A stretch of DNA of 17,368 nt from Candidatus Peribacter sp. UBA2144 (GTDB lineage Bacteria; Patescibacteriota; Gracilibacteria; Peribacterales; Peribacteraceae). Below the pieces are notes generated by a model. That model made no database searches. It was given only the letters and a program-made list of their open reading frames with translations, and was not told the DNA's origin. The stretch spans positions 1 through 17,368 of the forward strand of contig DCXE01000065.1 of NCBI GenBank assembly GCA_002328295.1. Direction: 5' to 3'. Below, one piece after another: positions 13,607 through 17,368 of this stretch (its first letter is position 1; the number at the start of each line of letters is the position of its first letter). Both the position numbers and the translations under genes were made by a program.

Positions 13607-14563
13607 TCAAGGGGAGGTATCCCCATCAACAATCTTCCGTATGATAGCATCTTCTATGCTCAATGGTAGAGTAGATAGATCATCCTCTTGGCCTTCTGTC
13701 ATCAAAAGATTTTCTAGCGAGAATGGCTTTGCTCCTTCTGGAATTTTGATATCAGGAGCTGAATTTATATTCGAAAGAGTAATTGTAAAGGATAATGCCA
13801 GATTCAAACTCTCGCTTAGATTAAATGGCGCAATTGTCCATCTTATTCGATTTAAATAAAACGTTTCAGCATCTATCCATATTTCACCCCTTGCTTCCAT
13901 CCCGCTTATTAGAGTCTCTATAGCTTCCGGATCCATTCCATTTTCCAATTCCGACGACAAGGTCTCTAGGTAGGCCTTGAGTTTTTCCGGATCAATTATT
14001 ACCTCATAGTGGTATGCAAGCCTTCTGTTTACAGAAGAAAACCCGTGATCGGATACAACATCTACAACTTGAGATTGAATGCGAAGTAATTGAGGATCAG
14101 GTGATATTGACTGTTCTGGGCGGGGTGCATTATCAGCTGGGATTCTCCACCACTGTTCCTCAAGACGCTCAACAATATCCGGACTGAAAAGTGGGAAATT
14201 AGGACCAACAGAAAGCTTATTAAGATATACAAAAGGATCACTGCCGGTTATCGAAATTATTTCAGCTTCTATATCTGCACTAATTACCTTTTCCTCCTTA
14301 GGAAAACGTGCATTTGTCTTTATCAAACCTGCAACATCTTCTCCCTTCCTCTGAAAAACACCTTCCATTTCTAAATTTCCATTTACAGAAAATCTATCGG
14401 CTTCCTCGAAAGCATATGTCCCTTTTAAGTCGAAACTTGCAGATAATAGATCATTGCTTGCAACAGCAGATCTTTTAAGAACTTCATCCGCCGGCAACCG
14501 CTCCACTTGTTCACAGGCAGTTAGGAAAACAGGGGCCAATGCAATCAACAACAATCTTTTCAT
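13607..14563 (-). CDS. Lipoprotein, possibly of the LppX/LolA-like fold
   Basis: The 318-residue product has a short basic start (MKR), a hydrophobic core and the lipobox LTAC with Cys17, so it should be lipidated by Lgt and then cleaved. The mature part alternates polar and hydrophobic residues in beta-strand fashion (SASFDLKGTYAFEE, SVNGNLEMEGVFQ), followed by KLSVGPNF, LEEQWWRIP (about 134-142), YHYEVIIDPEKLKAYLETL (about 184-202) and GEIWIDAETFYLNRIRWTI. This arrangement is like bacterial lipoproteins with a half-barrel lipid-carrier fold (LppX/LprG or LolA type). That is inference from pattern only; the ligand is unknown. It precedes the PKD gene by 16 bp and is probably cotranscribed with it. 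The 5' side carries a heptamer repeat array and no clear promoter. Confidence 0.82.
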   Translation of the reverse strand: MKRLLLIALAPVFLTACEQVERLPADEVLKRSAVASNDLLSASFDLKGTYAFEEADRFSVNGNLEMEGVFQRKGEDVAGLIKTNARFPKEEKVISADIEAEIISITGSDPFVYLNKLSVGPNFPLFSPDIVERLEEQWWRIPADNAPRPEQSISPDPQLLRIQSQVVDVVSDHGFSSVNRRLAYHYEVIIDPEKLKAYLETLSSELENGMDPEAIETLISGMEARGEIWIDAETFYLNRIRWTIAPFNLSESLNLALSFTITLSNINSAPDIKIPEGAKPFSLENLLMTEGQEDDLSTLPLSIEDAIIRKIVDGDTSP

Positions 14564-14620
14564 GGGGGAAGTAGTCTCCCATAGATGTGTTTAGTTGACT
14601 AGTAAGAATTGAATAAAAGA

Positions 14621-14701
14621 AGAGTCGCTAGTCCCTTGTCACTCGTCCCTCGTCAATTCCAAAACCTGACCTGTGACTAACGACCAGCGACGAGTGACAC
14701 C
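14621..14701. repeat. Two opposed five-unit heptamer arrays
   Basis: Left array (14621-14655): five 7-bp units with GTC at positions 4-6 (AGAGTCG, CTAGTCC, CTTGTCA, CTCGTCC, CTCGTCA). Right array (14667-14701): five units with GAC at positions 2-4 (TGACCTG, TGACTAA, CGACCAG, CGACGAG, TGACACC). They are separated by 11 bp and oppositely oriented. An exact 11-bp inverted repeat, TGTCACTCGTC (14637-14647) and GACGAGTGACA (14689-14699), lies within. The array fills most of the gap 14564-14716. Confidence 0.8.
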
Positions 14702-14716
14702 CATTACTTCATTCAA

Positions 14717-15796
14717 TTATCTTCTTCGTCTCAACACCGACGACTCTATGTCCCCCGGCTCTTCTATAACAAATTTGACAGTCCTTCTTCTGCTGGCACG
14801 AATATCCGCTTTCAGCGTCATTAGCTTTTCCTGATTCTTATTTAGTTTCAAAGGAGGCGAAAAGACTATCCTTACCTTATTGCCAGACAAATATGAAACT
14901 ACCCGGCTTCCTGGTAAAGAAAGATTATGCAGATCAAAATTCCTGGCTGTGCCCTCGTTTGTGAATGTTATCGCCTGAATACGATGATCGTTCTTTTCGT
15001 CTGCTTTAATCGAAAATCTTAATATAGTTCTTCTAGGACCATATGTAATTCTCCTAAGCCACGGTAGATACGTAACTTCTATCAGGCCAATTTCTTCTCC
15101 GCTTACTCTAAGTGTTGGGTCGATAACATTAACGCACTCTTCCGAAGCTATGTTAGAAGACCTTACTCGCGGGTAATTCGCTCTACCTTCTCTGCATCTT
15201 GCTTTAGGACCCGCTTCACTTCTTGGCTTTGGTTCCACAATTGTTTTCTCTTCCACTTTTACATTATCTGATTCAACAGACCAAGGGTGAACGATAATAG
15301 ATGACGCGGAAGCTGCTACGCTGTTTTGGCCAAGCAATACAAACCTGTGTTCACCTAATACTTGAGCCGACCCTCGAAAGTCCGCATTGACTGAAATTGT
15401 TCTGGATTCGCAGGATGGAACTGTAAACGACCTGAATCGAAGTCTGACAATTCCATCCCTTCTGGACATTGTATGTCCCGGAGTTAGTCGATAAGTACCA
15501 TGCGTTGCATACACTTTCTTTATATCTCTGTAATTCCCCATTCCTTCTCTTTTAAGAGTGATTGTTTTGATCGATACATCCTGCCCATCACAATCAGCTG
15601 TCATTTTAAACTTTAATACCTCCACTCTGCTTGCTCCGAGCGGGATCGATCCGCCTTCGGCGGGAATAACTTCAACATCAAGCGATGCGTGATGTTCGGA
15701 TGTTCTTATCTCCCTGTAAGTGCGAACACGCGGGACTTGCGCATCCGGAGCTACAAAGTTATTTAAAAAGTAAGCGATAATAAGTGATGAGACCAT
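14717..15796 (-). CDS. Secreted or anchored Arg-rich protein with a duplicated beta-domain
   Basis: I do not recognise a named family. The 359-residue product has an N-terminal hydrophobic stretch (4-15) that could be a signal peptide or anchor. Two related beta-domains follow. Domain A (about 58-155) has VLKFKMTAD, IKTITLKREG, DGIVRLRF and SVNADFRG. Domain B (about 257-345) has ILRFSIKAD, IQAITFTNEG, GNKVRIVF and TLKADI. The order and spacing match, indicating an internal duplication. The linker holds two of its four cysteines (Cys201, Cys221; the others are Cys69 and Cys129), which could form disulfides. The C-terminus is strongly basic (ASRRR, LRRRR). Similar beta-domains occur in surface proteins of candidate-phyla bacteria. 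It has its own promoter. Confidence 0.75.
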   Translation of the reverse strand: MVSSLIIAYFLNNFVAPDAQVPRVRTYREIRTSEHHASLDVEVIPAEGGSIPLGASRVEVLKFKMTADCDGQDVSIKTITLKREGMGNYRDIKKVYATHGTYRLTPGHTMSRRDGIVRLRFRSFTVPSCESRTISVNADFRGSAQVLGEHRFVLLGQNSVAASASSIIVHPWSVESDNVKVEEKTIVEPKPRSEAGPKARCREGRANYPRVRSSNIASEECVNVIDPTLRVSGEEIGLIEVTYLPWLRRITYGPRRTILRFSIKADEKNDHRIQAITFTNEGTARNFDLHNLSLPGSRVVSYLSGNKVRIVFSPPLKLNKNQEKLMTLKADIRASRRRTVKFVIEEPGDIESSVLRRRR

Positions 15797-15804
15797 ATGT
15801 GTAC

Positions 15805-15810
15805 ATTATA
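15805..15810 (-). promoter_or_regulatory. -10 box for the Arg-rich protein gene, near-leaderless
   Basis: A perfect TATAAT on the minus strand (15810-15805) lies 8 nt before the ATG at 15796. The expected start at about 15798 leaves a 2-nt leader. No convincing -35 box is seen at 16-18 bp. The spacing is identical to that of the sortase promoter. Confidence 0.55.
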
Positions 15811-15866
15811 AACCTCTTAATCTGAAATCGATTTGCTGGATTCGTATTTATGTTCTAAAGAAAACC

Positions 15867-15897
15867 TTACGTCCTACGTCTTACTTCTTATGTCTTA
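15867..15897. repeat. Heptamer array (TTACGTC-like x4) ending at a stop codon
   Basis: Four exact-register 7-bp units, TTACGTC, CTACGTC, TTACTTC and TTATGTC, run from 15867 to 15894. The TTA that begins the fifth unit (15895-15897) is the complement of the TAA stop of the TPM gene. This is the same arrangement as at the SLH gene stop, with a different heptamer. Confidence 0.8.
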
Positions 15898-16746
15898 CCA
15901 TCCTCCTCCCGATCCCCCTCCACCAAATGACCCACCGCTAAATCCTCCAAATCCCCCACTACTTCCCCCTCGGCCTCCTCCACCCCCTGCCCACCAACTG
16001 GCCTTTCCACGATTCTTTTTGTAATTCTGGGAGACTGCGTAATCAAGCAAAAATCCAATCAGGGCAAGTATCGGAATCGAAATCCACCAACTGTAAATCA
16101 TTACAAGAATTATTCCTGCAACAGATCCTACTATTCCTCCAAGCCACCACGATTTAGTTCTGGCAAATATCGCACTCAACCATTGAAGCAATATAAAACA
16201 AACAAAGAAAATCCAAGCGGCACCCGAGCTATCTGATTTCTTTTTCTTGAACCGCTCCGCTGTGTACTCTCCCCCAATATGTTTCTTAAGTGCGGATATT
16301 CCAGCAGATATTCCCTCGAAATATTTCCCCTGCTTAAAGTATGGAGTTATATCCTCATCAATAATGCCCTTAGCAACAATATCCGGAACTGCGCCCTCCA
16401 TTCCATAGCCTGTTGCGATAAAAAGCTTACGATCTGCGTAAGCGATTACAATCATTATGCCATTGTTAAAATCTGCCTGCCCTACTCCCCACTTTCTTCC
16501 AATCTCCACCGCTGCATCGGCAATCGACTCACCCTCTAATGTTTCTACAATCAAAATTGCAATCTCGTTCGAAGTTTCATTTTGATAGGCTGTTAGATCA
16601 CTTTCTAATGCAGATTCCTGATCGGGACTAAGAACATTTGCAATATCGGTAACATAACCGTCATTCGGTGGAACCTCGAATGCAAAGGCAGTACCTGTAA
16701 AGGTTAGCAATACTGTCGAAAGGAATATCTTGAACATCGATTTCAT
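15895..16746 (-). CDS. TPM-domain membrane protein with Gly-rich tail
   Basis: The 283-residue product has a signal peptide (cleavage near AFA, 20-22) followed by a TPM domain (about 28-155), the fold also found in Psb32 and MOLO-1. Its marks are YVTDIANVLSPDQESALESDLTAY, EIAILIVETLEG, WGVGQADFNNGIMIVIAYADRKLFIATGYGMEG and ITPYFKQGKYFEGI. Two or three hydrophobic helices follow (about 175-240), then a C-terminal run of Gly and Ser ending GGGW, typical of bacterial TPM proteins. Family members are thought to help assemble or maintain membrane complexes; the exact function is unproven. It lies 13 bp after lemA, and LemA-TPM pairs are common in bacteria, suggesting one unit. Confidence 0.9.
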   Translation of the reverse strand: MKSMFKIFLSTVLLTFTGTAFAFEVPPNDGYVTDIANVLSPDQESALESDLTAYQNETSNEIAILIVETLEGESIADAAVEIGRKWGVGQADFNNGIMIVIAYADRKLFIATGYGMEGAVPDIVAKGIIDEDITPYFKQGKYFEGISAGISALKKHIGGEYTAERFKKKKSDSSGAAWIFFVCFILLQWLSAIFARTKSWWLGGIVGSVAGIILVMIYSWWISIPILALIGFLLDYAVSQNYKKNRGKASWWAGGGGGRGGSSGGFGGFSGGSFGGGGSGGGW

Positions 16747-16759
16747 TGAGATAATACTA

Positions 16760-17320
16760 TTAAAACTCTACCTTCGGTGCTTCTTCGCTGCCTGCATCGG
16801 CTTCAAAGAAGGATTCCGGATTGAATCCAAGGAGCCTGGCGAGCACTAGCCCCGGGAACCTTTTTACCATTACATTAAAGACTCTTACTGATTCATTGAA
16901 GTCCCGCCTTGCAACGGCAACACGGTTCTCTGTGCCTTCAAGCTGTGCCATAAGATCCGTGTAGGCCTTTGTGGCCTTAAGATCCGGATAATTCTCGAAA
17001 GTGAGAAGAAGTCGGGCCAATGCACTATCCATACCTTGTGCTGCATCAATCTTCGATCCCCTATCCCCTGCTCCCATCCACTTAGTCCTAGCCTCTGTAA
17101 CAGCTGTGAATGTTCCCTTCTCAAACTCTGCAGCACCTTTTACGGTATTTACTAAATTGGGAATCAGATCAGCTCTGCGTTGATACTGCGTCTCGACCTG
17201 CGCCCACTGCGCATCTACTTTCTCTTTACCGGAGACAAATCCGTTGTATCCGCTCCAGACCCATAGGCCTACGAGAACTACGACTGCTAATAAAATGAAT
17301 AGAGGAGTTTTGGATTTCAT
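16760..17320 (-). CDS. lemA: LemA family protein
   Basis: The 186-residue product has an N-terminal membrane helix (about 6-23), then YNGFVSGKEKVDAQWAQVETQYQRRADLIPNLVNTVKGAAEFEKGTF, the LemA hallmark, here about residues 25-71. The helical hairpin continues with LARLLLTFENYPDLKA, LEGTENRVAVARRDFNESVRVFN (128-149) and FPGLVLARLLGFNPESFFEA. LemA proteins are membrane-bound with a coiled helical domain and no firmly known biochemical role. I chose ATG 17320; an upstream in-frame TTG (17353) lies in a repeat and would add 11 residues before the helix. It heads a probable LemA-TPM operon. Confidence 0.93.
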   Translation of the reverse strand: MKSKTPLFILLAVVVLVGLWVWSGYNGFVSGKEKVDAQWAQVETQYQRRADLIPNLVNTVKGAAEFEKGTFTAVTEARTKWMGAGDRGSKIDAAQGMDSALARLLLTFENYPDLKATKAYTDLMAQLEGTENRVAVARRDFNESVRVFNVMVKRFPGLVLARLLGFNPESFFEADAGSEEAPKVEF

Positions 17321-17336
17321 AATTATCAGGGGAAAT

Positions 17337-17342
17337 ATTATA
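17337..17342 (-). promoter_or_regulatory. -10 box candidate for lemA
   Basis: A perfect TATAAT on the minus strand (17342-17337) lies 16 nt before the ATG, giving a leader of about 10 nt without a Shine-Dalgarno sequence. The only -35-like hexamer, TTGAGA within the adjacent heptamer array, is 19 bp away, so this is a weaker call. Confidence 0.4.
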
Positions 17343-17346
17343 TAAA

Positions 17347-17368
17347 TTCTCAATTATCAATTCTCAAT
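17347..17368. repeat. Heptamer array (TTCTCAA-like x3) at window edge
   Basis: Three exact-register 7-bp units, TTCTCAA, TTATCAA and TTCTCAA, run from 17347 to 17367 and appear to continue past the right edge. They lie directly upstream of the lemA promoter candidate. Confidence 0.7.

Noticed and set aside
13591..13650. Upstream ATG starts for the PKD protein
   Set aside because: They would overlap the lipoprotein coding region by up to about 44 bp and add unrelated residues before MSDKPK.
14621..14701. CRISPR array
   Set aside because: Repeat period is 7 bp with no spacers and no cas genes nearby.
15833..16024. Plus-strand frame encoding a Pro-rich peptide
   Set aside because: It is the antisense image of the Gly-rich tail of the TPM protein and starts within the heptamer-array region.
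1..17368. UGA recoding as in Gracilibacteria
   Set aside because: TGA ends several genes exactly where the family C-terminus is expected (TsaD, riboflavin kinase) and forms ATGA overlaps; no in-frame TGA is needed inside a conserved gene.
1..17368. tRNA genes, rRNA, transposases, phage genes, integration sites
   Set aside because: The non-coding gaps show no T-loop-like GTTCRANNC in a cloverleaf, no transposase motifs, and no duplicated tRNA ends.

Overview
This window looks like a piece of a Candidate Phyla Radiation (Patescibacteria) chromosome, most likely a Peregrinibacteria-like lineage. That placement is inferred from the gene set: reduced single-domain enzymes, many proteins with S-layer homology, fiber, PKD or TPM domains, a sortase, very few Shine-Dalgarno sequences, moderately AT-rich DNA and tight packing. 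TGA is used as a stop codon, so this is not a recoded Gracilibacteria/Absconditabacteria genome. No rRNA, tRNA, insertion sequence, phage gene or CRISPR array was seen.

Layout. 1-1869 (minus) is a two-gene surface operon: a C-terminally anchored acidic secreted protein whose stop overlaps the start of a large fiber-like protein that runs off the left edge. 1985-4734 (plus) holds an S-layer homology protein, a stand-alone riboflavin kinase and a MurE-like Mur ligase lacking the usual first domain; the last two overlap by ATGA. 4735-5253 is mostly non-coding, with a small minus-strand membrane protein, a nested hairpin and a G-quadruplex motif. RNase HII (plus) then overlaps the 3' end of lgt (minus), which follows a GT-C type membrane protein. 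An MFS transporter (plus) is divergent from that pair and convergent with a sortase (minus). 10119-10432 is a structured intergenic region leading into tsaD (plus). From 17320 down to 11453 is a minus-strand envelope series: LemA, a TPM-domain protein, an Arg-rich duplicated-domain secreted protein, a lipoprotein, a membrane protein with six PKD-like domains and a 30-residue hydrophobic peptide.

Theme. Most genes serve the cell surface: export, lipidation (Lgt and its probable lipoprotein substrate), sorting (sortase), wall synthesis (MurE-like), glycosyl transfer (GT-C) and displayed adhesive domains. rnhB, tsaD and riboflavin kinase are housekeeping genes set among them.

The most unusual signals are: an 11-codon in-frame insertion in riboflavin kinase bounded by 12-bp direct repeats around a small palindrome; a family of 7-bp-period repeat arrays at gene borders, twice containing a stop codon, one arranged as two opposed five-unit arrays; four promoters whose -10 boxes place the transcript start 0-2 nt from the start codon (predicted leaderless mRNAs); an atypical MurE active site; and two unannotated small membrane-protein genes.
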